NCBI GenBank assembly: GCA_001584585.1
Contig: LSYV01000012.1
Coordinates: 1,742,139-1,761,042 of the forward strand
Source of the DNA: Gonium pectorale
Lineage: Eukaryota; Chlorophyta; Chlorophyceae; Chlamydomonadales; Volvocaceae
Direction: 5' to 3'
DNA: 18,904 bases
Shown here: positions 1-8,945 of the stretch, piece after piece
How the letters are laid out: each line of letters starts with the position of its first letter
How positions within the stretch are numbered: position 1 is the stretch's first letter
The notes under the pieces: model-generated
Seen by the model: the letters and a program-made list of their open reading frames with translations, nothing else
Told to the model about the DNA's origin: nothing
The model's database searches: none
Translations under genes and position numbers: made by a program

Positions 1-3
1 AAA

Positions 4-50
4 CAGGGAGGCAGGGAGGCAGGGAGGCAGGGAGGCAGGGAGGCAGGGGG
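4..50. repeat. 8-bp minisatellite, unit CAGGGAGG
   Basis: Five perfect tandem copies of CAGGGAGG run from base 4 to 43, followed by degenerate CAGGGGG copies to about base 55. The array touches the window edge, so its full length is unknown. The plus strand is G-rich with regularly spaced GGG runs, so a G-quadruplex is possible; that is inference. Confidence 0.9.
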
Positions 51-55
51 CAGGG

Positions 56-2280
56 GCGGTCGACATAATCGCAGCTGCTCGGTGCGCGCTGCGCAGCGCC
101 CGGTGCGCCGAGCGACGATGGGCGTTCAGAGCACCGGGGGTGGATGGGAGGCCGCTGACGGACATGGGCTCGCCTGTTTCCCGCGTGTGTGGGGAAGGGC
201 GAGGGCATGGGCGACATGCGGGTTGAGGGGTGTTGGGGACTTGGGGAGTGGGAGGGGTACCACCCAGAGTCCCTTGGTGCCGTATGGCGGGTTGGCAGGC
301 GGATGCGCGGCTAGCTAGGCCACCGCGCCAGTGGGCTGCCGAGTGGGAGACGGGTTCGTCGGGGCATCTTTAGGCGGTTTGGTCATTGGGCGGTTGTACG
401 GCGGCGCGGCGGAAGTGCTTGTCCCCTGCACCGGGGCCTCCCATCTGCAAGCCCGGTCGGTGCACCGTACAGCCGTACAGCAGTACAGCCTGACCGGGCG
501 GCGCGACGTACTCTCTCGCACTTCGTGACGAGGGGCGAGGGGCTCGCTTCAGTCACCTCGGTTGGCTAAACCTCGGGTCGCGGCCTCTGCAAGACCGCAA
601 CCAGACCCACGCATGAATGCCCGATCTGCTCTGGCCATTCCCTCGAGGAGGCATGCATCCCATTGTAAAGAAACCTGAAACTGCCAACCGTTACATGCAA
701 AGCGCGACCGCGTAGCAGGGCACGACGGTAGCACCAGAATCTTTTGCACGGGACGGAAGCGGTGGTCCCAACGGTCCAATTGTCAACGATCAACCAGCAA
801 CCGCCCGATGCAACCCACCCACCTGTTGCAGTCCAACGACCGGAGGGTGGAACCCCCGTGTGTGCACCACCAGCTTGGGCGGAAACACGCTGCAAGAACG
901 TAGCCACGGCGAGAAAGGGATAGGCAGAGGGGCGTGCGGGATGCGATTGTGAGCGGCACGAACTGCGTCGGAGCGGCGTGCTGCGGCGCCTGACTAACGT
1001 ACGTGCTACATGAAACCAGCTTTGTGCTCAAAGTAGCGTCAGGGTCATGCTGCGCATGTTCGTGTGTTTGTATGCGTGTTGGGGGGAGAGGGGCAATGAC
1101 TGAGAACGGGAGGGATCATGATGGGGCGCATAGTCTATTGAGCTGGTGCGTGATTGCGACCTGGGAAGCGGGGAGGCGGAGAGAAGCCAGCGAGAGAAGC
1201 CCGGGTCAGGCTGAAGGACCCGGGGACCCCAAGACCCGATTTCCATTTTCTGATGTAGAAGTCCATCGCATGCGCAGGGGCAGGCCGGCTTGCAAAAGGC
1301 GGGCGTTGCAAACGCGAAACTTGTTTGCGGGATCGATGGTAGCGGGACGGTTCACAGACGCACACGTGTCACGAGTTCGGTAATTGAATGTTTGGCCAGC
1401 GTACCGATGAAGCCCTCTTGCGGCTGGCGACATTATTGCAGCGGCGGCGCATACATGCCCCGCCGCATCCCCACTCACCCTGCGCATCTCCGCCGATGAC
1501 AGCCATGAGGCTTATGGCCAGAAGCATAATGTCAGTCCGCCGCGAGGCATGGTTATGGACGTGCGGCCACATATAGCTATGCTTCATCCCGAAAGCCGGG
1601 AAAGTCGGTCCCTTGCTGAATGATGCAGCTATGACTCCAAGGGGTTACTCCGAAGCATGCCGGCAAGGCGCGAAAATTGAATAGGTAGGGACGGCGGGAT
1701 AGTAGTTGGCGCGAAGATTTGTGACAATGCCTTAAAGCCTCTGCGGTAGTTTACAATTCACTGCTCGAGCGCCTACAAGCGAGCTTCTCGATTATCGCAG
1801 TACGGAAAGTCCCCTACAACTGCCATTACTCTCGCTCACCCCGTCCGACTCGTCGCGTTGGTGCGAATGTGCTCGAGGTATTGAAGCATCACGATAATTT
1901 GCTTACAACAAGTACTACAGGTGGAAGGCAGGGCAACAGAGCGCGTTCACTAATCTAACGAGGCAGGGTCGTTGGCTTTTGGAGTGGCACGTGACGTTGG
2001 CTTTGTACACGAAGTTTTTGCACTTGAGGAGGTATACCTATGTAAAGGTCGCGGTCATGCGCCCGCGGCCTGTACATCGGCTGCGGGTGGTTGGCAGTCC
2101 CACCTCCACAGTTGCGAATAGCCATTCATATCTCTTCCTTTTCAGCGGAGCTCGTCCGGGGCGCTTTGGGCTCCGTGCCCAGCGTCCAGGCTGGTCTTCT
2201 CTCGCGCTCACCAGGAGGAGTGTGGGACTAGACAGAGATTGGGATCGGGGCTTAGCGCTGATGCGGACCGCAGGCAGTGT
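56..2280. other. No recognised gene
   Basis: Several short ORFs lie on both strands, none above about 126 codons. None resembles a known family or shows the GC-ending codon use of the two real genes in this window. No tRNA-like T-loop with matching acceptor stem was seen. The only clear structure is the hairpin at 451-499. Promoters or UTRs of genes outside the window could lie here but cannot be recognised. Confidence 0.5.
451..499. repeat. Inverted repeat enclosing three phased GTACAGC copies
   Basis: The 8-base arms GCCCGGTC (451-458) and GACCGGGC (492-499) are perfectly complementary. They enclose a 33-base loop. The loop holds three copies of GTACAGC, at 467, 475 and 483, each exactly 8 bases from the next. 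Function is unknown. It could be a chance hairpin, a protein-binding array or the edge of a small mobile element. Confidence 0.6.
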
Positions 2281-2290
2281 TTCGGGAGAT

Positions 2291-2477
2291 GGGCACTAGT
2301 GCCCAGGTGGGCACTGCAAAAGTAATTCGGTACCGGAGGATGGGCACGTAGGAAGTTATTCCTCTGACCCACCCCCCCAGTGCCCGTGTGGGCACTGGGA
2401 AATCATCTCTGGCACCCCCCAGGTGCCCACCCTAGGTAACTCCTGGGCCTTCGGTAGGCGGCCCCTTGGAAGGGGCC
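2291..2477. repeat. Cluster of GTGCCC/GGGCAC palindromes
   Basis: GGGCACTAGTGCCC at 2291-2304 is a perfect 14-base palindrome. It overlaps GTGCCC-AGGT-GGGCAC at 2299-2314. A second copy of the same design, GTGCCC-GTGT-GGGCAC, lies at 2380-2395; its arms extend to 10 bases (2376-2399). A lone GGGCAC lies near 2342, and GGTGCCCACC at 2422-2431 is another palindrome. A further hairpin with arms GGCCCCTT and AAGGGGCC lies at 2460-2477. At least six GGGCAC-type words fall within 140 bases. This could be a regulatory array, a fold-back element or the end of a mobile element; no coding evidence accompanies it. Confidence 0.6.
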
Positions 2478-2763
2478 GGGGGTGGGCCGGGGCGGCGTGG
2501 CGGGTGGAGCGGGGAGCGAGACGGGCGGGACCGATGGCACGCCCTCTGCCGTACGTCTGGCCGATAAGGCCATTCGGCAGTCGCTGACACGCAGAGGCGG
2601 CGGAGTAGTGTGGTGGTTGTTGGGGGCTCGCGGCTGAGTCTGGCGGGTCTGCCTGGACGCTGAAAACGCATGCGTTGCTGCATAAAAGCATGGGAAAGCT
2701 AAGATAGGGCCGTTTGGGGGGGGGGGAACCGCTCGTGGCGCATGTGAGCCAGCTAGCCCATCC

Positions 2764-2799
2764 ACCCGGTCCAGGGGAGGTCTCCCCTGACCCGGTCCA
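2764..2799. repeat. Hairpin flanked by 10-base direct repeats
   Basis: Perfect arms CAGGGGAG (2772-2779) and CTCCCCTG (2782-2789) flank a 2-base loop. The whole hairpin is bordered by two copies of ACCCGGTCCA, at 2764-2773 and 2790-2799. A run of about 11 G residues lies some 40 bases upstream (near 2716-2726). The arrangement is compact and non-random in appearance, but I cannot assign a role. Confidence 0.6.
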
Positions 2800-4558
2800 T
2801 TAATGCCGCAAACGCCGCATCAAACCCAGAATGCACTGTTGTACATAGGTCGGATGCCATCCATGCGATGTGAGGCATAAGAATGAAGTATGACAGGCCG
2901 TACGACGCTGCAGGGCAGCCACATGCGCCGGCTATGCACCTGCCGTCAGACGGCCTAAAGCCCCGCCCCAGGAGCCAGAACCTGAGCACTTCGCAGGCCA
3001 GCCTTCATGGGAAAAGCGCGCTTATTGTACTACCGGTACGGTCAAAGCCAGCGAAAAGCGGACATGGTTGCATAGGTTTGCAGCGCGCTTTTCGCGGTGG
3101 CAACGGTTAAGGCAACGGGTGTTTCACCCACTCTGCTATGGCGGGTCGGGAGCCAATCGGCTCGTGTGGCTTGCAGCCCCTCTGGGGAGCCTGTAATCTG
3201 TATCTATCGACCGGTGCCGTCACACACACGCACGCAGGCCGACTGACCGGATGTGCAAACGTGTTTCCATTTGGGTTACTTCGTGAGACTGGGAATGGCC
3301 CCGTCATTTCAGGAGCTTTCCAAGTAGGGTCCAACATGCACCAGCTCGGCATGGGTGGGTACACACGTCACTACGGGACCAAGAAAAAGAGTCAGCCGTA
3401 CATTCCGGTTCCATGGAGCCCTAATGCATTCATTGCGTTGTTGCTTGCGCTTCCCTTGCACCAGTCCTGGCAGGGTAAGCGTCTGCGTCTCAGCAACTGC
3501 GGCAACTCGTTGTCCAACTTTGCACTCCCTCCTAACAAACTTAGCACTCCGGAAAGCTGGCCCAGCATGACGGCAATCTGCGCCGCCTCCCCAGTCGACA
3601 GTAACTTTGATTTCATTAGACCTAAATGGCACTTCAAAGCGCATGTGACAAGTCAGAACCATACTCGGCGATGCAGCATGGCGGCATCACCCGACCCTCA
3701 ACTGCAGGCAGCGCCTCGCAACATCCACGTCGTGCAGCCAGCTGAGGCTCGACAGTTCATGTGCCTCGCTTCGGCACTCTCTTGCCTCTCGCTAAATGTC
3801 AATAAGCGCATGCACGCGCGCCATGCATGGCGGTCCCCTCTGATATATCCAAGCCCGGCCCGGGCCCTCGGGTCTCCACTCCGGCACGTCTTGAGGGCAG
3901 CACACCTCGTACGTTCAGCAGTCGCGTCAAGCCATGAATCTCGGGCATTCTTCGTCTGCCGGCCCTCGAGCTCTACCAAAAGATATACATCATACTTACT
4001 GCCTTCTCCAAGATTCTTCGGTGAGGAAAAAAAGCATGAATTCACGCGTGCTCGCCTCTCAGGACTCACCTCTCCTGCCCGCCGACGTCTGGTACGTTTG
4101 TTGTACAGCGATCCAGGTGGCACAACAAAGACGATATTTCTCATCATTGGCACCCGTGCATCCAAGTTCGCATGGTATGATCCCCACCATGTACAAGGAG
4201 GCCACCCCTGAACACCCAAACCGCCCCCTTCCCGCCTTCGCCCCTATCCCTAAACAGCAACACAGTGCAAGCCGGCAGCGTCCACGCCGCGCACCTATCC
4301 AACGGTGCCGCCGTGATTATGGACCGCAGCCACCAGCGCACCGCAAACCGCATCCAAAACCGGCAAAAGGGGCGCAGAACCTGAACACAAGCGTCGTCTT
4401 GCACCGCCACGGCCGCCACCGTGACCCTTACCCTTGCGCCCGCGCACAAGGGTGAATAATACTGAACATACCTTCCGTGGGTTCAGCCTACACTTGACTC
4501 CATCCTCCGCCCACTGGCTTCATCGTGGCAATCTCCAAACCACCCAACCAGATGCCCT
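2800..4558. other. Spacer 3' of the dioxygenase gene; no recognised gene
   Basis: This stretch follows the minus-strand stop codon at 4559 and should contain that gene's 3' UTR. No TGTAA polyadenylation word occurs on the minus strand between 4558 and about 2900 (I searched for TTACA on the plus strand), so the cleavage site is not placed. The plus-strand ORF at 3138-4211 is listed separately. Several other frames are also open on both strands between about 3,700 and 4,450, so the stretch is poor in stop codons generally. Confidence 0.45.
3138..4211 (+). CDS. Uncertain 357-codon ORF, unknown protein
   Basis: This is the longest open frame outside the two recognised genes. It starts with ATG and ends with TGA. 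The predicted protein is rich in Ser, Arg, Pro, Ala and His and has no domain, signal or repeat that I recognise. Codon use is mixed and includes TTA, AGA, AAA and ATA, which the two solid genes here avoid; this argues against a conserved nuclear coding gene. Against pure chance, 357 stop-free codons is long for sequence of roughly 53-55% GC. Other frames on both strands are also open at 3,700-4,450, so low local stop density may explain it. It would be antisense to the 3' UTR of the dioxygenase. It could be a species-specific gene, a decayed mobile element or an accident. Confidence 0.2.
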   Translation: MAGREPIGSCGLQPLWGACNLYLSTGAVTHTHAGRLTGCANVFPFGLLRETGNGPVISGAFQVGSNMHQLGMGGYTRHYGTKKKSQPYIPVPWSPNAFIALLLALPLHQSWQGKRLRLSNCGNSLSNFALPPNKLSTPESWPSMTAICAASPVDSNFDFIRPKWHFKAHVTSQNHTRRCSMAASPDPQLQAAPRNIHVVQPAEARQFMCLASALSCLSLNVNKRMHARHAWRSPLIYPSPARALGSPLRHVLRAAHLVRSAVASSHESRAFFVCRPSSSTKRYTSYLLPSPRFFGEEKKHEFTRARLSGLTSPARRRLVRLLYSDPGGTTKTIFLIIGTRASKFAWYDPHHVQGGHP

Positions 4559-7500
4559 TCACACCCACATGACCTGGCTCTTCAGCTGCTGCTCGCTGAC
4601 CCAGGTGCCGTGGAAGCCATAGGGCACGCGGCGCGGCATGCGGATGCGCGCCAGCGGCTCAGAGCCCATCTTGACGGCGTCGTACACGTGAAAGTATGAC
4701 GCGTCGGCCAGTGTGTCGTACACGTACACCACCAGGTAGCCGTCATCCTCGGCGGCGGCGGCGGCGGTGCGCGGAACGAACACGGCCTCGCCGCCGTACG
4801 TGCCGGCCGGGTAGGCGATGCAGCCGGCGCAGGCGTCGGTGCCGGGCTGGGCGGTAAGGTCCATCTTGGCGATGCCAGTGAAGGAGGGCGTGCTGTGTTG
4901 TGTAGCGGGAAAGCGGTGTCAGTCAGGTCAGAGAGCGGGATACAGAGCAACGGGCACACAGAAGGCACTGCACAAGGTCGGGTTGGCAGCAGTGACGGCG
5001 ACCAGCGGCAGCGACGCGCCTCTGCATGGAGGGCCTCGCTCAAGCAGCTGCGTGCCAAGGGGAGTCCGCGGCGCAGGCATACACGCGGCCTGAGGCACGC
5101 AGAGAGGCGGCGCAACACGAACCGGCCGACCCGTCCAAAGCAGCCTCCTACTTCCGCTGCCCGTGTCTAGTTAGGGCACTCACTTGCAGGTGGCGGAGGT
5201 CTCCATGGTGGCGAGCCACGCCCAGCGGCACGGGCGCGTGGCCTGCAAGAGTTTGAATTTTGCGGTACAGGGCTCGGGGTGAGGACTGCGTGTGTGAACC
5301 CGAGTCCGGCCGCCCGCAACGTGCCGCCCGGATTCTGTACCCAGACCCGCCCTTCACTCACCAAGCCCACACCTTGCGCCATGCCCTTCCGAGTCGCGTC
5401 TACGCATCGCCCACACGCTTCCGCCATGCCTCCGATCCCGCGCGCCAAACCCTTCTGGGAGGCACTTCTCCCCGAGCTTCCCCATAGCGAGCTCTGTCAA
5501 CCCCACCTCATTGTAGCCTTTCTGCGCCGCACGCGGGCAGGGGCGCCACGCGGAAGTCGCCAAGCCCAGCCCAGCGCATGCGTCCGGCCTCTCATCCCAG
5601 CCCCAGCCACCAAATGTAGTTGTCCCAGCCCGCCCCCGCGCGCCCAGCCGTCCCCTCCGCACCTTGCCCGGGTGCACCACGGGGAAGTCGCCAACCACGC
5701 TGCTCAGGCGGCGGCTGGACGCGGCCCCGCTTGCGGGCACCAGAGTGTACTCGGTCAGGCGGGCCAGCTCCTGAAGGGTTGATCACAAACAAACGAGTCC
5801 CGGCGGGGCCAGAGGGCGTAGGAGTGGCATGAAGAGGGGCCCGGACGAACGAAACATGAGGCGGAGGACGCCGCCATGTTGGCGACAGCGCTCTGGATAC
5901 GAATCCCCCTTTGGGCCACGCCCAGAACGACCCACGGATCGCCCCATCCCTTTCTTTACCTCGCTGCACAGGATGGCATCCAGGTCCAGGTTGATGTTGT
6001 CCTGCTGACACGCGTACACCTGGGCGGATGTGGTGCGGCGGTCGACACGATGCTCAACACGTCGGTTGGGACATAGCCGTTCGGGGGACAACTGCCCGGC
6101 CATGGCACAGGGGCGTTCCCCAGGGTCCCAGGCTGGCGGTAATTACCTCGCCCAGCTGTAGCAAACGCCTGTCGCTCGGAGCAGCACCATACCCGCAACT
6201 TGCACGCGATACTGCGCAGAGCTAGGCTGGGCTCTAGGCCCAAGCCGTCCTACGTACCTTGACATTGCCGTGCGCGTCCTCGAATGCCGTCGCCACGTGG
6301 AAGGCCATGAAGCCCGGCCCGGGGATGTCGAACCAGGCCACCTCGGCGCCGCCCGCGGGGCAGCTAGCTTGGTCGCGGCGCAGCAGGCCTGGGTCAACGC
6401 GAGCAGATGCAGGGGAAAGAAACGGCCCGGGCGGGGTGGTGGAAGGGGTGGGGAAAGGAGACGCTGGCGCCGGAGGGGTTGAGGGGTTTGTTGCGGTGGC
6501 TAGGGGACGGAGTGGTTTTCAGGTGCCTCTACGGCTGCTCCCTTGCTGTGCACCACACTCACCGATGCGGGAAGTGAGCTCGCGGCGCAGCCTGAACGGC
6601 ACCGTGTTGTCCTTGACCATGGCCTGTTAAGCGGGGGTGTCGGAGCTGGGTTCATGGAGCGGGGATGATCGGGAGTGAACCAAGTGTGGGAAGCGAACCT
6701 GCAGGACGTTCATACCTGGTGAGGTTTGTCAGCGCACGGTCAGGCGGAGTGTCTGAGCACCTTGCGTGGGAAGCATACAACCTCCTGAACGCGTTTCCTC
6801 CTGAAGCCTATCTATATCTAGATCACGACCTCCCCCTTCGATTCGAGCTATAGAGATTGCGCCGGCATCCCGTGCGTATTGCCATCTCACACGTTAACCC
6901 TTGTACCCGTAAGCTTCCCCCAAACAGCCAGCTGACACCGCGTGGGTCCTGTTCCCGCAACACCTGCGGGTCGAAGCAGAGCGGCAGGTGCATGAGCACC
7001 AGGTAGTTCTCCGTGGCCGCCATGTCGTGCATCATGACCGGGTACGGCAGCTCCACGCCCCACTGCCGTACGAGGTTGCCGTGCTCGTCCAGGATCCCGG
7101 CCGAAACATAGGGGTTGCTCTCGAACTGGTATCCCAGGAACAACATCTCGCCTGCGTGGGCGAACGGGTCGGGCGGCAATCGTAAAGACAAGGCGGAGGC
7201 GTATGCCATCCCGATCCCAGTGTGGTGCGGTACGAGCGCAGCTCAGAAATCGAACGCGCCTTGTTTCGTGGAAGGAAGCGTGCGCTGCCCCTGGCGTGCG
7301 CCTCGCTGCATACCAGTCCCTGGCCCTGCAGCTCACCATCGCCACCCAGAACCGACGAGCAGAAACATCCAATGGTCAACAGCCGTCACCCAACCCAGCC
7401 CGGCGCCCATGAAACACGCCTACCGACCGCCTTACCGTTGACTGGGTCAATCTTGGGATGCGCGGTAAAGGAGGTCTTCCAGGAGCTGCTCAACCGCATG

Positions 7501-8945
7501 CGGCCCATGGTCTCGATGAGGCCGTTGCACAGCACGCGGACCTGTGGACGGCACGGCCCGGCACATGATTAAGGTACCGTAATAGCTGCGACACGAACCT
7601 GGAGGCGTACGCTGGCCAGGTCGGAGTTGCGCACGTTGACGATAACACGCAAGTTGGACGCAATTGCCCCCATTGTACGGTGCGCACGTTACTCACCCCA
7701 TACGGCAGGTCTCCCTCGTGCAGAGCCAGCAGCCGCCCCGCGTGGAAGGCGAGCGCGGTGTTCGCGGTGCCGGCGCCGTTCTCGGTGCGCACCACGCCCA
7801 GGCTGCGGAACAGCCTGCGGTGCGGAGGGCGCGAGCGGGGAGCAAGCATTACAGAAGGCCGGTTTGGTGCACACGGCAAGCGCTGAGGAGCAGACTCTCC
7901 ATTCTAAGGACCGGGGGCCCTCGCGTTCCCTTAAGCGGTAGGGTTGTCATACAGCGGACCACCAAGTGCAAGAAGGTGGCCGACGGTGCCCCCCGCCCAT
8001 CTACTCAGCACGCCCCGCTGCCGCACATCGGGTGACCCCAACCCCTTTCCCGTGGAGCCTGCCGTACTTCTGGAGGAGCAGCAGCGCCAGGCCCCTCTTG
8101 CCGTACAGGTCGCCCAGCTTGTTGAAGAGCGGACGGCCAGCGGCGCGCTCCTGTTGTTTCGTGCGGCCCAAGCACAGAGGAATGGCCGAGTCAACTCTAG
8201 GCATAGCATACAAATCGCGAGAACTGCAGCTGCTGTTCACGCACCAACTGCGTCACGTATCCATTAGCGGCCCGTCGACGGCATCATCTACCCTGGGAAT
8301 AACAGTCGCTAACCGCGACTCCCGCAGCCACAGCCGAAGCCCTAGTCAACCTGCGCAAGGCGCTCCGTCTTCACGAAGCGGTTGCAGTAGGAGGCCTTGC
8401 CGCCGCGCAGCCGTACCGCGTGAAGCATGCCGTCGCCGTCAAACCTGCACTCGGGACGTCAGGGCGCATAGGAGGCGTTGACGGTGCTGCAGCCAGGGAA
8501 CTCCTGCGCGCAACTATGCGAAACTACACAAACTAGGGCTCACGGACTACCCGACGTGCCCATCCTGTGGACGCCTCTGACTCGCTGTTGAGGGCCCCCT
8601 GCCCCATGGCACGCACATAAGCGGCATTGGAGGAGGCTTCGGTAGCCAGGACATCGACGGGAGACAGTACCTTCTCCATTGAAACAGAGGCCCTCACCAG
8701 TGGTAGCCGGCAACAGGCTTGAAAAAGGGGTTGGGACCGGTGCGCACGTAGACGCCCTCGAGGCCCTCCGGCAGCTCTCCGTTCTCCACCTGCAGCTCCT
8801 CCTCGAAGAGCTCCTCGTCCACAGGGGCGAAATTCCCGGAGAGGTAGGCCTTGCCCGACATGGAGGGCCGCGATGCCCTCGCGATGCTGTCATAGAACCA
8901 GGTGAGTAGTTGGCTGAGGGCGTTGGGAAGGGTGGGAAGGGACAT
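4559..8945 (-). CDS. CCD1-like carotenoid cleavage dioxygenase, 12 exons, 529 aa
   Basis: Non-heme iron(II) enzyme that cleaves carotenoid double bonds with O2 to give apocarotenoids. Exons in transcript order: 8945-8698, 8444-8351, 8150-8068, 7814-7697, 7541-7436, 7151-6964, 6623-6563, 6388-6258, 6019-5960, 5770-5663, 5242-5184, 4892-4559. Each junction has GT...AG and keeps the frame; the total of 1,590 bases gives 529 residues plus TGA. Plant CCD1 is about 540 residues, so the gene looks complete. The four iron ligands of the family are present: His209 (TAHPKIDP), His258 (VMMHDMAAT), His330 ([11 protein letters not shown]) and His513 (VPYGFHGTW). Other family motifs are YLSGNFAPV near residue 34, GPNPFF, GYHWFDGDGM (80-89), [10 protein letters not shown] and [12 protein letters not shown]. 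The chosen ATG at 8945 gives a short N-terminus with an amphipathic [15 protein letters not shown] stretch, as in CCD1, and no obvious chloroplast transit peptide. This suggests a cytosolic or envelope-associated enzyme. A pyrimidine tract and AG near 8912 leave some doubt about the first exon's 5' limit. Substrate and cleavage position cannot be read from sequence. Confidence 0.92.

Noticed and set aside
2403..2765. A 120-codon Pro-rich minus-strand ORF
   Set aside because: It runs through the palindrome cluster and a G-rich tract. Its proline content follows from local C-richness, and no other coding sign is seen.
4582..5118. A 178-codon minus-strand ORF overlapping the last dioxygenase exon
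   Set aside because: It is the wrong frame over the last exon and intron 11. The true frame ends in VPYGFHGTW, with the conserved iron-binding histidine.
5279..5782. A 167-codon plus-strand ORF over dioxygenase exon 10 and intron 10
   Set aside because: It has no domain and overlaps a minus-strand exon whose translation matches the CCD family.
8040..8067. Extension of dioxygenase exon 3 to a donor after GRLHGKG
   Set aside because: It gives a phase that cannot join the next exon. Ending at AA|GTACGG (8068) restores the frame and gives exactly the spacing seen in plant CCD1.
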